A DNA stretch of 64,000 bases, taken from assembly GCA_033782935.1 (NCBI GenBank), contig JAWQEG010000491.1, positions 310,001 through 374,000 of the forward strand, written 5' to 3'. The position numbers were made by a program, and so were the translations under genes. Origin of the DNA: Petrolisthes cinctipes (taxonomy: Eukaryota > Arthropoda > Malacostraca > Decapoda > Porcellanidae). This document shows, piece by piece, positions 1-10,573 of the stretch. The notes below the pieces were generated by a model. The model was given only the letters and a program-made list of their open reading frames with translations, was not told where the DNA came from and did no database searches. Every line of letters starts with the position of its first letter. Positions within the stretch are counted from its first letter, which is position 1.

Positions 1-499
1 AGTGAAGTCTCGAGGGCCTGGTCGACCACCGCTCGAGGAAGAGATTGGGGCTTTTCTGTATCCATATATCATTGATTTGTTGTTTTTGGCCCCAGGAGCA
101 GATGAGGGGACCGAGCGCTGGTCGCCGCGGGCGGTGTACCTCTTCCCCCACGGGGTCACTCGTTTTAAAAAACAGCCCCAATGGCTCGAAAGTTTGCCCA
201 CGACGGTGCTGAGACCCCCTTCCCCAACATCTCCCGGCCCAGACACCCAACCATCCAACATAGGACGGCCCCTAGAGGGCAGTCCCTCCGGAGGGCAGCG
301 CTGTTGGCTCGTACTGGCAGCCTAATGCATGGGAACCATTTAGTCTGGTCTGTCACTGGCGACCTTACTAGCATGGGAAGCCCTCTCTCCCCGAAATCGG
401 GGCAGAGCAGGGGCCGGAGCCCCCTCTAGTCTAGCTAGCCAGGTCTCAGAGACACGCAAGCCCCCCCACCACGTCAAGGCGGTTACCGTTGGGGGGGTT
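1..499. other. Unassigned GC-rich segment before the first LTR
   Basis: No gene or element could be supported here. The segment is more GC-rich than the rest of the window, with runs of C and G near 467-498. Open frames exist on both strands but have no recognisable protein similarity. By position it should contain the start of the Gypsy-1 5' LTR, but I found no match to the first 150 bp of the 3' LTR (12939-13090). Either the LTR is rearranged or its start is missing. Confidence 0.4.
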
Positions 500-854
500 C
501 TCAGCAATAAGTGACGTCACAAGTCACGGGGGACAACACAGAGAGCTCCTCTTGTGCCCTCCTATAGAGATGTATGCTAGAGATACCCGATCGCTACACA
601 TGGGTCTCATAGCCATCTCTCTCTTTAAAGTTAGCTCCTAAGCCTAACTTAACCCTTTTGTGAAAATGTACTACCACTTGGGTTATTCATAAAATCTTGT
701 TAAACACAGACAAGGTGTGCTAACTCTCCATACCATAATAATCACCTAACATATTCTAAAAATATACTCCGAAGAGACAAAAGCCTGCCACGTTACAACA
801 ACAACAACAACATCAACAACTGATGTGTGTAAGTGATACCGCTCCACTAGCACA
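500..854 (+). repeat. Gypsy-1 5' LTR, alignable part
   Basis: This segment aligns with 13096-13438. Shared landmarks in the same order are the block around GTGACGTCACAAGTCAC, the CTCTCTCTTTAAAGTTAGCT block, AAAATCTTGTTAAACA, TACTCCGAAGAGACAA and the end ACTAGCACA. The beginning of the LTR cannot be placed because the sequence before 500 does not match the 3' copy. The sequence after 854 is where a primer-binding site should lie, but I cannot assign a tRNA. Confidence 0.75.
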
Positions 855-1202
855 TATTTGGTAAACAACGGTGGTGATACGAACATATATGGTTTAAAGA
901 GGAGAGAAACAAAACAATTAATAGCAAGTGATAACCTAAGAAAAGACACAAAAGTAAAAAGAGAAGAAGTAAAGAAGTGAAGTGAAGGAGTGATAGAAGG
1001 AGGACAGTCGAGTCAGCACAGCAAGCTAGCCTCGCTGATCGTCCCGCGCTACCACACACTGGTTGCGTCATCCTACCACTCGTCATCACTACCACACTAT
1101 ACTACTACTCTACCACACGAGCAGTACTACCACTACTACTATACTTACACTACAGTATAGCCTAGTGAGGTGAATACTTCAACTTCAACTACAGTGAGAG
1201 AC

Positions 1203-1210
1203 TATATAAG
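1203..1210 (+). promoter_or_regulatory. TATA-box-like sequence in the Gypsy-1 leader
   Basis: The sequence TATATAAG lies in the untranslated region between the LTR and gag, and a TCAGTT initiator-like match lies about 55-60 bp downstream. The spacing is longer than the usual 25-30 bp. Its position outside the recognised LTR makes function doubtful, although it may indicate that the LTR boundary is not exactly where I drew it. Confidence 0.25.
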
Positions 1211-1393
1211 CAGCTCAAATAAACTACAGCTACACAGTACTTCAATCAACATATCAACATTCTTCAGTTGACAGTGCTAACATCCAGGAAAGGACGTTGG
1301 CTTGGTAACTGGTACGACGTCACACGACTACTGGAATACTATCCAACTAATTATCAAAGCCCACTCAACTATCCATGATCAGTAGCTTAGGTA

Positions 1394-1555
1394 CAGTCGG
1401 CGGCAAAAGTCCTGTCGCCTCACTTGCTTCACTGAGGCACGCGATGTTCAAAGACTCGAGATTTTTGTGTGTAGAAAACGTGCGTATTATTTTCTCGAGT
1501 CCATGAACGCGTCTCGGTGAAGCTAGTGAGGCGACAGGACTTTTGCCGCCGACTG
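1394..1555. mobile_element. Palindromic MITE, Tc1/mariner-like (TA target)
   Basis: A 162-bp element that is almost entirely an inverted repeat. It begins CAGTCGGCGGCAAAAGTCC and ends with the reverse complement of that sequence. The arms match with few changes for about 45 bp and continue imperfectly toward the centre. TA dinucleotides flank both ends (1392-1393 and 1556-1557), which is the target duplication of Tc1/mariner-type transposases. It has no coding capacity and sits inside the Gypsy-1 leader, so it inserted after that retroelement. An ORF across it on the minus strand is an artefact of the palindrome. Confidence 0.85.
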
Positions 1556-1863
1556 TACATATATTTACAAATACATACACATCCTAACATCATTACATTA
1601 GGATATATAAATATATAAATGTATTACCAAATATCTCCTCATTACAAATTCTATGTATTCATAATTTAGAGTACTATATGTGCATATCTTCACATATATA
1701 ACCAGAAGGAATGTTCTTTGTGAATCTTCACGCAGAGTGACAGGTAATGAATGGCAGAAAACTACGGTACCGCATTGTTTTCGCTTCGTAAGCTTAAATT
1801 AGTTTAGCAATATTTGAAAGTAATGAAAGCTTAGTTGATTCAACAGAAATCACTAATTTAAGT

Positions 1864-3044
1864 GTGAGTACAGTAGAAAGTGTAAGTTCTCCCTTGAGTA
1901 AAAATATTCTTGCACTAGATTTAGACATAAAAGAAGACAGAGTGACAACTAATACTCCTCCTCTTACTAGATCTACTTCATTAACTGATTTGCTTACTAG
2001 TTTTACCTCTAACATTTCACCTAGTAAAACCAGATCAGGACGTACTTACTCAACAGCTTTACATACTAACACATCATCACACACAATGGCAACTAACACT
2101 TCTGCTACTATTAATGTTCTTCCCCAAGCTCATACAGTGAAGGAATTCACTGGGGACGAGGTTAACTATAATATCCATACATTTCTAAGGGTTTGTGAAG
2201 ATAATATGCTTCCTGCAGGGATTACAGATGACAAAGGGAAAATAAGGTTCGTACGTGGTCATATTAAACCAGACTCAAATGCTAGCACATTACTGACTGC
2301 AACTGCTTTCACGGATCCAGATAACTTAAATAATTTTAAACAGTTTTGTGAAGACCTCATAGATGTTTTCGGTGGGGGGCAGTTTGGCGGTCCACTAGCA
2401 TGGGTACACAGAATGGTTAGAAGGACAGTGAGTAATTGTGGAACAGCTAATTCAAGTATGGTTCTGGCGATGCTAAACAACTCTTAAAAGGGTCAGAGTG
2501 GTTGAACACACAAGGTAACATGAAAGCGGATAATGTATACCAGATCATTGAGTACATACAGTATGTGTTGCTTTTAACAGAGGAATCCAGGCTTGAAGCT
2601 GCTAAAATAGAATATAAACCAAATGACAGATTGGTCAAATATGCAGCGAAGGTTAGTCAAAAAGAACCTCTTAATGTACCTAGAGCCCTACCTGTAGCCG
2701 TGATCACTGACACAGACACTCACCACAGCACTTCACAGACACAACACACTACAAACTTCACACCTCAGAGTTCGAAGAAAAAGTCTTATTGTAAAATCTG
2801 CAGAAAATATGGACACAACCCAGATAAGTGTTACTTTAATAAGAATAATCGCTCAAAAGCCAAAAGTAAGGATAATAGCAATAAAGTAGCAAGTGAAAGT
2901 GACAACAAGCCCGGAAACAAGTATTGCATTATTCATAATAGTGTGACACATAACACAGATGAATGTAGAGTCACATTAAATGCAAGAGACCAAATAAATA
3001 ATAGACGTGCAAATACAGACGTAAAAATAGACGTGCAAAAATAG
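1864..3044 (+). pseudogene. gag: Gypsy-1 gag remnant
   Basis: Gag is the structural polyprotein that forms the particle and binds the RNA. Two reading frames carry it. The first is open from 1864, though a convincing ATG appears only at 2086, and runs to a stop at 2485. The second (2502-3044) continues after a +1 shift near 2465. The C-terminal part shows a CCHC zinc knuckle (CKICRKYGHNPDKC) and then a second motif of the form C-x2-H-x5-H-x4-C, the same pair seen in the gag of Gypsy-2. The acidic patch around EFTGDE also matches the Gypsy-2 gag (VFTGED). The frame ends at a TAG (3042-3044) inside a short duplicated stretch of repeated AAATAGACGTGC units. The frameshift makes it non-functional as it stands. 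Confidence 0.8.
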
Positions 3045-3104
3045 ACGTGCAAAATAATAAAAAAAAAAAAAGCCAATTTAATCACGCCTAAACCAATAAA
3101 TATA

Positions 3105-3419
3105 CTTGTTGCTGCCTTGGGTGAAGTTGATGTACTATTACTTCCTTGTAACATTGGGAATACAATTGTCTAGTTAGCTGTTGATACAGGAGCTTGTGTA
3201 TCATTACTATCTGAAGTAACACTTAAACAGGTGTTAAAGGAAAACCCACAGGAACGATTGTCTATTCAACCATCAGACTTAAACTTAACTGCCTTATCTG
3301 GTAGTAAATTAATCATTAAAGAAATGGTCCAATTTCCTATTACACTTTCACCAAATGGTCAGAGACTAAAATGCACCTTCTACATCTGTGAAAACTTCAG
3401 TTGCCAACTGATGGATTAA
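3105..3419 (+). pseudogene. Gypsy-1 retropepsin-type protease remnant
   Basis: An aspartic protease domain is recognisable by the active-site triad in LAVDTGACVSLLS (codons starting near 3174), followed by a segment compatible with the flap and the second half of the domain. It would cleave the Gag-Pol polyprotein. Reading in the same frame as the second gag segment, only two stops intervene (TAG at 3042 and TAG at 3171), so gag and protease were probably joined in one frame originally. The domain is continued in another frame by the segment starting at 3401. Confidence 0.7.
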
Positions 3420-4090
3420 TAGGTTTAAAAGAAATGACAGATCATAACCTTGACATTGCAATATTCATCCAGTCAATAACATTTCAGGGTCAAGTGTACC
3501 CATGTCAACTGCTGAGTCAGCAGTGCACAGCTGTGGGCTCGGGTACAAGAGTCAGTGACTCACAGACTCGACTGGCAGTCGGTGTCAAAAGTACGGTAAA
3601 TTTACCAAATATAGGGTTTGCTATCATTAAGGTGAAAGTGAAAGGTGACAATTATGTGAGAAATCAAACCATATCCTTAAGTGAAACTTGTAAAATAAAT
3701 AATGTCGATATGGAATCCATATTTTCTCTGGTACAAGAAGAAAACTTCATTGAAGCTCTAATTTTTAACAAGGTTGAACAGGCAGTGAAAATAAAACCAG
3801 GTACATACATAGGTGACTTTCTTGTGTTTCTTAACCCAATACAGATGGAAACAGAATCTCCTCCCTTAGCCAACATACACACTGTTGATGAATTGCTACT
3901 TAGGCAGACCATTAATGAATTATATGAGTATGTACAAGTATATGATTTTCCTTCACATCGCACACAACTTTTACACACATTAGCAAATCACAGGTCGGCT
4001 ATTGCTTTACCTGGTGAGCGGTTGGGAAAAACAACACTAGTTAAACATCACATATCATTCCCTTTCAGCTCTGAACTCTATAAAAATGTC
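3401..4090 (+). pseudogene. pol: Gypsy-1 pol, protease-RT linker and RT N-terminus
   Basis: This open frame corresponds to the stretch between protease and RT of Gypsy-2. Both show a central SETCK motif, a hydrophobic segment ending in DFLV, and then LPGERLG here against LAGEPLG there. The homology breaks off just after 4080, inside a motif that should run directly into the RT fingers. It resumes at about 7786, so the gene was split by the piggyBac-containing insertion. Aligned with Gypsy-2 the two broken ends meet with little or no loss. Confidence 0.7.
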
Positions 4091-4401
4091 CTAAATTTGG
4101 TACTATAATGAAAAAATAGTAGAAAATAAAATATGTACTAGTTTTCTATGGTTCATAATGCTTTTACTCAGCAAAAGAAAATGTTTGTTTACACCATGTG
4201 GACACGTTGAAGTTACCGAGTAGACGTGGGACTGGTTGTGGAGTGCACCTTCATGAAAAAAATGGGTAAGTTGCCATTTTCTCAGGGTTTGTAGTGAAAA
4301 TACTATGCTATGAGTGGTATAGGATTGAAGCTGAATATATAAGCATGTGATGTGAACCTTCATATTAAAAATAAGTGTGCTTACATGGACTGGTGAAGCA
4401 T

Positions 4402-4749
4402 GGAGAGAATGTGTTCCAAAAATGAGACATCAGGGGCATGATGCACCTTGAGATTTATTTATGTTATTTATGATTTTGTTGCTTACAATCAGTGTTCTTT
4501 CATGCTAAGTGCATATCAGATGTACATAAATGTATATTTTATTATAAGTAAGATGTAATAATGACAGATAATGTAATAATGAAGAGAATGTGTCCCAAAA
4601 ATGAGACATCAGGGGCATGATGCACCTTGAGATTTGTTTGTTATTTATGATTTTGCTGCTTACAAACAGTGTTTTTTCATGCTAAGTGCATATCAGATGC
4701 ACTGTACTTAAATGTCTATTTTGTTATAAGGAAGATGTAATAATGACAG
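4402..4749. repeat. Tandem duplication, two ~170-bp copies
   Basis: Two successive copies are offset by about 180 bp. Both contain the AATGAGACATCAGGGGCATG block and the CATGCTAAGTGCATATCAGATG block. They lie upstream of the piggyBac transposase ORF and may be subterminal sequence of that transposon. Confidence 0.8.
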
Positions 4750-4760
4750 ATTTAATATGA

Positions 4761-5085
4761 ACTAAATGGTTGACAGGTTAGGGTATTTAATTAAATCCCA
4801 TCATGTCATTTAACAATAAATGTTGCCCTGTAGGAACATTTGATTATGTATTTATTTTATTTAGGTAAATTATTTTAAAACAAACAATAAAAGTGCTCCT
4901 ATGCAAGGTATAATATTTTTTATAGATTGGACTTAAAAGTTGACAAGTTTGGGTATTTATTTAAATCCCATCATGTCATTTAACAATAACTGCTGTCCTG
5001 TAGAGGCAATTAATTATGCATCTTGGATTTAGGTACATTATTTTAAAACTAACCATCAGTACTGTATGCTCCTAAGCAAAGTAGG
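4761..5085. repeat. Second tandem duplication, two ~160-bp copies
   Basis: The copies start near 4761 and 4931 and are offset by 170 bp. Shared blocks include AAATCCCATCATGTCATTTAA and a TTATTTTAAAAC block. They are less similar to each other than the preceding pair, so they are probably older. They lie directly upstream of the transposase coding region. Confidence 0.7.
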
Positions 5086-5154
5086 GTATTTTACAGGTTA
5101 TTATTATACAGTACAGTATTTATTTTTCTGTATCACTAACATCTAACCCAACCT

Positions 5155-7053
5155 GTGCATAACAGTGTGTTGATTGATTTTAAAATTGCAGATGATCGAC
5201 AAATCCTCGAGATATTGGCTCAGTCTGGGGATGAGAATGAACTGTCTGAAGATGATGACTGGCCTAAACCTTCACTAAGCCCGGTACAAAATCTCTTCCC
5301 CGAGGCGGTGGTAACGGAAGATGACACGGAGGACACGGATGATGACACCCAAGTAGATGATATTGAATCTTCAATAGACACCAGCAACACATCTCTTTTG
5401 TCTCCCAGCACATCTCTTCAAGGCACATCTCAAGGCACATCCCATTCTCCTCAACCCACTACCAGCAGAGGATCAAGGAGATCAGCAACAACTAGACCTC
5501 ATCTGTTTACTAGAAACAAAAATTTTAATAGAGAGTTTTCAGTAGCTGGTGCTAGTGCTGTAATGCAACTAACTGTTCTTTCCCCTGTAGAATACTTTTT
5601 AGCATATCTTTCTGATGATGTATGGGATGCACTAACTCTTGAAACACAGAAGAAATACATGTCCAGGACAGGGAGAAATTTAGCTTTAACTGTTATGGAA
5701 ATGAAAAGATTTGTAGGAATTTCTTTTATGATGTCTGTCCTTCAATTTCCCAGGCTAAACATGTACTGGCAAGAGAGGACAAAAATTAATTTAATTGTAG
5801 AGACTATGTCAAGGGCTAGATTTGAGCTGATCAGAAGCAATTTAAAGTTGGTTGATGATTGCAAAGTATCTCCAGCCCTGAAGAAGCAAGATAAGGTGTG
5901 GAAGGTTCGACCTTTGCTGAACTCTGTGATGGGTAGGTGTTTGGAGTTAGAGAGACCACCCACTGTCTGTGTTGACGAGATGATGATTCCATTTTTTGGG
6001 AAAAGTAGTCTGAAAATGTATGTACCTAGAAAACCCCATCCAAATGGTCTGAAAATGTTTGTGGTGGCTACTAAGGATGGTTTGGTGTTAGACTTTGAAT
6101 TTTTTCAGGGAAAAGATCACCTAGTTGCTAGTGTAGAAAGAAGTGAGTTAAGTTTACCTGATGTGGACAACATGACAATAGGTGAAGCAGGGATACTGAG
6201 ATTTGTAAAATCAGTGCCACAAGGTACTAATTTCTACTTTGATAGATTCTTTACAACACCCAGACGTTTAGAAATAATGACTTCTCTAGGTATGGGTGCA
6301 ACTGGTACTCTAAAGAAAAACCTTGTCCCAAAGCAGTGCTCCCTTCACTCTGAGAAAAAACTCAAACAAATTGGTAGAGGAAGTGCAGATGGTCTGGTTA
6401 GAGATGACCAGGCTTATTCTGTAACAGTATGGTATGACAACAAATCAGTTTTGATTGCCTCCAATGAACATGGTGTAGAGCCAATGTCTGAATGTAAACG
6501 ATGGTCCAAGAAAGAGAGGAAATCTGTACAAATACCTAGGCCATTTGTAATTGAAGAGTACAACAGAAACATGGGTGGTGTTGATATTGCAGACCAAGTA
6601 CTATTCTACTATCGCAACAAATCACGTACAGTCAAGTTTACTGTAAGAATCATGCTTCATCTCTTTGATCTCTCCTGTACCAATGGATGGTTTGAATACA
6701 GGAAGGACTGCAAGTCAACCAACACTAAATTCATGGAAAGTATGATATTCAAGTTGAATGTTGCAGAGTCTTTAATTTGTGGTGATGTTGGCTATCAAAC
6801 TGCTGAGGGACCTGAGGGCTCCACAGATTCAGATGATTATAAGCCACGAAAGAGAATACGCCCAATACCACCTTACCCACAGCGTGTACAACATGCACTA
6901 CATATGCCAGAGTGCTTGCCAAAGTATTCTGAGAGGCACAGATGTAGGTATCCAGGCTGCAGTGAAAAAACAAGGGTTTCATGCAGTACCTGCAAAGTGT
7001 TCCTTTGTTTGTGTGCTGATAGGAATTGTTTCAGTTTATTTCATTTTCCCTGA
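5155..7053 (+). CDS. PiggyBac transposase, apparently intact
   Basis: This 632-residue open frame encodes a piggyBac-family transposase, which cuts and pastes DNA at TTAA sites. The three catalytic aspartates are visible: D274 in VCVDEMMIPFFGKSS, D363 in YFDRFF and D477 in NMGGVDIADQ. An acidic, Ser/Thr-rich N-terminus (residues 20-110) precedes the catalytic core. The C-terminus (597-630) is a Cys/His-rich domain (CRYPGCSEK... CSTCKVFLC... C), as expected for binding the transposon ends. Its length is typical of the family. No in-frame ATG exists at the 5' end, since the frame opens with GTG. An upstream exon spliced at a CAG near 5188 just before the acidic ADDRQILEIL start is likely. The absence of internal stops suggests it is much younger than the retroelement it sits in. 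Confidence 0.9.
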   Translation: MHNSVLIDFKIADDRQILEILAQSGDENELSEDDDWPKPSLSPVQNLFPEAVVTEDDTEDTDDDTQVDDIESSIDTSNTSLLSPSTSLQGTSQGTSHSPQPTTSRGSRRSATTRPHLFTRNKNFNREFSVAGASAVMQLTVLSPVEYFLAYLSDDVWDALTLETQKKYMSRTGRNLALTVMEMKRFVGISFMMSVLQFPRLNMYWQERTKINLIVETMSRARFELIRSNLKLVDDCKVSPALKKQDKVWKVRPLLNSVMGRCLELERPPTVCVDEMMIPFFGKSSLKMYVPRKPHPNGLKMFVVATKDGLVLDFEFFQGKDHLVASVERSELSLPDVDNMTIGEAGILRFVKSVPQGTNFYFDRFFTTPRRLEIMTSLGMGATGTLKKNLVPKQCSLHSEKKLKQIGRGSADGLVRDDQAYSVTVWYDNKSVLIASNEHGVEPMSECKRWSKKERKSVQIPRPFVIEEYNRNMGGVDIADQVLFYYRNKSRTVKFTVRIMLHLFDLSCTNGWFEYRKDCKSTNTKFMESMIFKLNVAESLICGDVGYQTAEGPEGSTDSDDYKPRKRIRPIPPYPQRVQHALHMPECLPKYSERHRCRYPGCSEKTRVSCSTCKVFLCLCADRNCFSLFHFP

Positions 7054-7785
7054 GTACAATGTACTAAAAATGAATAACTATTCTTTAGGTTATCTTTACT
7101 CTCATGTATTTCAGTTTATTTCATTTGCCCTGAGTAAAATGTATGTACTCAGAATGAATCACTATTCTTTATGTTAACTCTACTCTCGTGTATTTTGCCC
7201 ATCACATATGTGCCTTAATAACACTGTAACAAAATGACTGTAGGCTGATTGTGCTGTACTGGTGGTATAATTTGATGTTGTATTATGTTAACCAAATATT
7301 AACAATTTGATTTATTTTACCAGAGGTAAAATTTGTTTTGTGCAAATGTAATTTACCATTATTAATATTTAGATTTATTATACAAAAGAATTAGAATTAT
7401 TTTGGGATGCATCTGGACCTCTGTGCTACCGGCGACGCAACACCCAGGAGGGACCGAAGGGGCGCCAAAACCTATTATACCAAAAGTAATTGCAATTTAT
7501 TTTGTGCCAAAGATTATTACCATTATGTATCAAAGATATTTCAGGTACATAATAAAATTTATACTTTTGTTACTGTGCAGTTTGAGTCCCCCCATACTGT
7601 TCATTCGTACAATTATAAAAACCAGAAGTATAATACGAACGTCCAAAATTTGGGACAATTTTAAAAATACAATAACTCTTGCAATATGCAAAGACAAAAA
7701 AAGACATTTTTTCTACGTGGTCCATACAATGGTAGGAACTTATCATATAAATTTGAAGAACATCCAAAAGAAAAAAAAAATCAGA
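7054..7785 (+). other. Non-coding right flank of the piggyBac insertion
   Basis: An AT-rich stretch follows the transposase stop, with two near-duplicates of a short block (TTCAGTTTATTTCATT at about 7030 and 7110). At 7405-7480 there is a GC-rich island that shares CGAAGGGGCGCCAAAAC with a sequence at about 60266. No gene is supported. The short ORFs here have no similarity or coding signature. Confidence 0.5.
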
Positions 7786-8636
7786 GCTGAAAGGGATATG
7801 TGAAAGCTTACAGATTACCTCATAGTCAAAGACAAGTAATGAATAATATGGTGGATGACATGTCTACAGAAGGAATCATTGAGCCTTCAAACAGTCCTTA
7901 TAACAGCCCATTATATTTAGTGACTAAGAAAACAGGTGATTTCCGCCCTGTTATTGATTTTAGGAAAATAAATGAGAAAACTGTCAAGGATAGGTATCCA
8001 TTACCTGTACTTAAAGATATCCTCATGGAGATTGGGGAAAATAACGGAGTCTTTAGTAGTCTTGACCTAATTAGTGGTTATTGGCAAGTAGAATTAGATG
8101 ACCAATCCAAACCTATTACAGCTTTTAGCACCCCTAATGGTCATTGGCAATGTGTCAGAATGCCCTTTGGATTATCCAATGCACCCCTAACTTTCCAAAG
8201 GATGATAAATACTATCTTCAGTGACATGACCCAAGATTTTGTTGCTTACTTAGATGACTTAATTATTGTCAGCCCTGATGTAAATTCACACCTACAAAAA
8301 CTAGAAAGAGTCTTACAACGACTGCAGGATGTTGGATTAAAGGTTAAACTGTCAAAATGTACATTCCTTAAAGCTGAAATAGAATTTTTCTGTCATAAAG
8401 TAAATAGTAAAGGAATTCACACTTTGGATTCCAAGATTAAAGCAGTAAGGGAATTCCCTCAACCTACAACAGTAAAGCAAATAAGGAGTTTCCTTGGATT
8501 ATGTTCATACTATCGGTCATTCATAATGAATTTTGCTAAAATCGCCAGCCCACTAACAAGACTCCTAAAGATAAATATCGAATTTAAGTGGTCACAGACA
8601 GAGCAAGATAGCTTTGATCAGTTAAAACTTAATTAA
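7786..8636 (+). pseudogene. pol: Gypsy-1 reverse transcriptase domain
   Basis: The RT that copies element RNA into DNA. Visible motifs in order are YRLPHSQRQ, the NSPYNSPLYLV fingers motif, GDFRPVIDFRKIN, LDLISGYWQVELD, FGLSNAPLTFQRM and the catalytic YLDD (in FVAYLDDLIIV). Most of the domain is open, but the stretch is a fragment. The N-terminal linker lies before 4090, and the frame closes at TAA near 8634 at the start of RNase H. Compared with Gypsy-2 the RT core is complete, which makes this the best preserved part of Gypsy-1. Confidence 0.85.
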
Positions 8637-9000
8637 GCTCACAACTGCTCCAATTTTAAGTTATCCAAACTATAACCTCCCTTTTTCTCTCTGTACTGAC
8701 GCGCAGTGCTTATGCAACATACCACTGAGGGTCGTTGCAAGGTTTGTGCATATGCCAGTCGTGTAGTGAATGATGCAGAGAAGAAATACAGTGTCACTAA
8801 CTTAAGGCCTTAAAGACCTTCAGGAAAATAATACTGGGATATCCAATCACCATATATACAGATCATCAACCTGTTTGTGGTCTCTTTCATGGTAAAAAAT
8901 TGACAGGACAATTAGCTAGATGGTATCTAACTATCTCAGAATTTCAGCCTACTATTAAATATCTTCCTAGGCGTTTCAATAGAGTTGCAAATGTTTTATC
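8637..9000 (+). pseudogene. pol: Gypsy-1 RNase H remnant
   Basis: Translations in mixed frames give recognisable fragments. There is a CTDAQC-like stretch near 8690, a YSVTN stretch near 8795, and after 8860 ITIYTDHQPV followed by TGQLARWYLTISEFQP, which parallel TDHRPCLELF and TGKLARWHLTILEFNP of Gypsy-2. Several indels separate these pieces, so the domain is not translatable as one protein. Confidence 0.65.
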
Positions 9001-9843
9001 TCACAATGTATCAGCTGCTGCTGTCATTCCCACTAGTAGTGAAGTAGACTTTAATGTGGAACTTGATAAAACTGAACAAAAGAAAGACAAGTTTTGGTCA
9101 CGGGTCATTTATGCTTTGGTTTCAGGTGACGAGAGTAACCTACCAGAATTACCCATCCCACTAACACAGTTTGAGGTGGTAGATGTCATTTTGTTCAGGA
9201 AGCTTGATAAACAAACTAACATTTCTTCACAGATGTGGAGAAACACATCAATAATTGTGAATCATGCCATGCTCATAAAGGTAATACCATGGGCCCAGCC
9301 CCTATTTTAAATTATCCAATACCTGAACAACCATGGGATGTAGTTGGTATGAGTCATCAAGGCTCCAAATATTGTCTTGTATGTGTAGACCATTTCTCAC
9401 GTTATGTGGTCATAACTCCTTTGCAGACAAAGACAGCAGAAGAGGTTGCACACAAGCTTGTAACAAACTTACTTTGCCCATACACTACACCTAAGGTGAT
9501 ACTAACAGACAATGGTAAAGAATTTTCTAATAGTTTGTTACGTAACATATGTGATCAATATCATATAAAACAGACTTTTATAACAGCAAATCATCCAGCT
9601 AGCAATGGTCTTACTGAAGGAGCAAATCGTAAGATACTAGATGTCTTGCGACAGCTAATCCTATGCAAGGATCATGGGAAGACTGGATATCATTTACAGC
9701 AGCCTCTATCAAAGGTTCCATAAATTCATCCGTGGGTAAGTCCCCGCATTATATCATATATGGAACAGAAAAGCAACTTCCATATGACATAATTACTTGT
9801 AATTCTTCTCCAGCATATAATATGGATGATTACTCAATTAGAA
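9001..9843 (+). pseudogene. pol: Gypsy-1 integrase, N-terminal and core domains
   Basis: The integrase core is recognisable. The segment carries CESCHAHKG (second half of the HHCC zinc finger), WDVVGMSHQGSKYCLVCVDHFSRYV, LTDNGKEFSN and ASNGLTEGANRKI. The second catalytic Asp and the Glu of the DDE triad are present. The first Asp is not: the motif reads GMS where Gypsy-2 has AID. The reading frame changes near 9235 and again near 9663. At 9844 a SINE cuts the gene. Its C-terminal part continues after 10573. Confidence 0.8.
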
Positions 9844-9855
9844 AACTACAGGTGT

Positions 9856-10561
9856 GGGGGGGTTCTGATGGTATGGCGGTTAGCACACTCGCCTGGCATG
9901 CGAGAGATCCCGTGTTTAATTCCTGGGTCAGTGGAATTGTTGGACAATTTTCCCAGCCCCCAATGTCCCTGTTCACCTATCAGTAAATAGGTACCTGGCT
10001 GTAAGAGCAAGGATAACATGCTACCTTGTAAGCTGGGGGAAGACGTGTTGATGGCTAGAGGAAGATGTGTTGATGTAAAAATTACCCAGCACACTTCTCA
10101 ACTACCCAGCACACACTGGTGAGGGAAGATGTGTTGGTGCAAATCTCCCAGCACACTTCTCAACTACCCTGCACACACTGGAAAGGGAAGATATGTTAAT
10201 GTAAACTACCCAGCACACATCTCAACTACTCAGCAACACACTGGTGAGGGCTGGTTCTATCCAGAAATGAGGAATCTGGCATCCTCTACCACACCCTGGC
10301 CTGTTCTATCTGTCTCCTTACTATCTCTCATTCCTTCTGGGTAGCCGACAAGATCGCCCGATTGGGTGGCATAACAAGGAAGACTACAGACGGTGGGAAT
10401 GTTGGCCCAGGGTAACATGCCCGTGAGCCAGCAGTCCCCTCGTCTGCTGCCTTCGAAGAAACAGATCTCACTATCACCCTGACTCCCATTTGGGGGTCCG
10501 AGCATCTGCAACCAGACTCGGGACTGCTCGGCCATACAGTCTGGGGAACAACAACAACAAC
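9856..10561 (+). mobile_element. tRNA-Ala-derived SINE with 12-bp target duplication
   Basis: A 706-bp insertion inside the Gypsy-1 integrase gene. It is flanked by perfect copies of AACTACAGGTGT (9844-9855 and 10562-10573), which is a retrotransposition-type duplication. The head (about 9860-9935) resembles tRNA-Ala: the anticodon arm reads CTCGCCTGGCATGCGAG and a degenerate B box reads GTTTAATTCC. The middle contains several short direct repeats of an ACCCAGCACACTTCTCAACT-type unit. The tail is (ACA)n. It uses an RNA polymerase III type internal promoter and needs LINE machinery supplied in trans. Confidence 0.85.
10020..10250. repeat. Internal short tandem repeats within the SINE
   Basis: About four imperfect units of roughly 55-65 bp share CCCAGCACAC, TCTCAACTAC, ACACACTGG and GGGAAGATGTGTT. 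They lie between the tRNA-like head and the unique body of the SINE and probably explain why this SINE is unusually long. Confidence 0.7.
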
Positions 10562-10573
10562 AACTACAGGTGT

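Larger units (their letters stand above)
4091..7785 (+). mobile_element. PiggyBac-containing insertion in Gypsy-1 pol
   Basis: The boundaries come from where the retroelement pol homology stops and restarts. Inside is a full-length piggyBac transposase gene with long non-coding flanks. The left flank contains two pairs of tandem duplications (4402-4749 and 4761-5085). The right flank is AT-rich and near 7430-7480 holds a GC-rich stretch whose GAAGGGGCGCCAAAAC motif recurs at about 60266-60282, so more than one element may be nested here. I could not find clean TTAA-flanked terminal repeats, and the exact ends are therefore approximate. Confidence 0.55.

Noticed and set aside
1..429. Open frames of 70-107 codons on both strands
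   Set aside because: GC-rich sequence with overlapping frames on both strands, no domain and no start context.
7402..7803. Open frames of 85-133 codons
   Set aside because: They start in a GC-rich repeat-like block and run through AT-rich sequence, with no domain and two overlapping frames.
9860..9935. Functional tRNA-Ala gene
   Set aside because: It is the head of a SINE with target duplication and a tail, and the acceptor stem is not paired.
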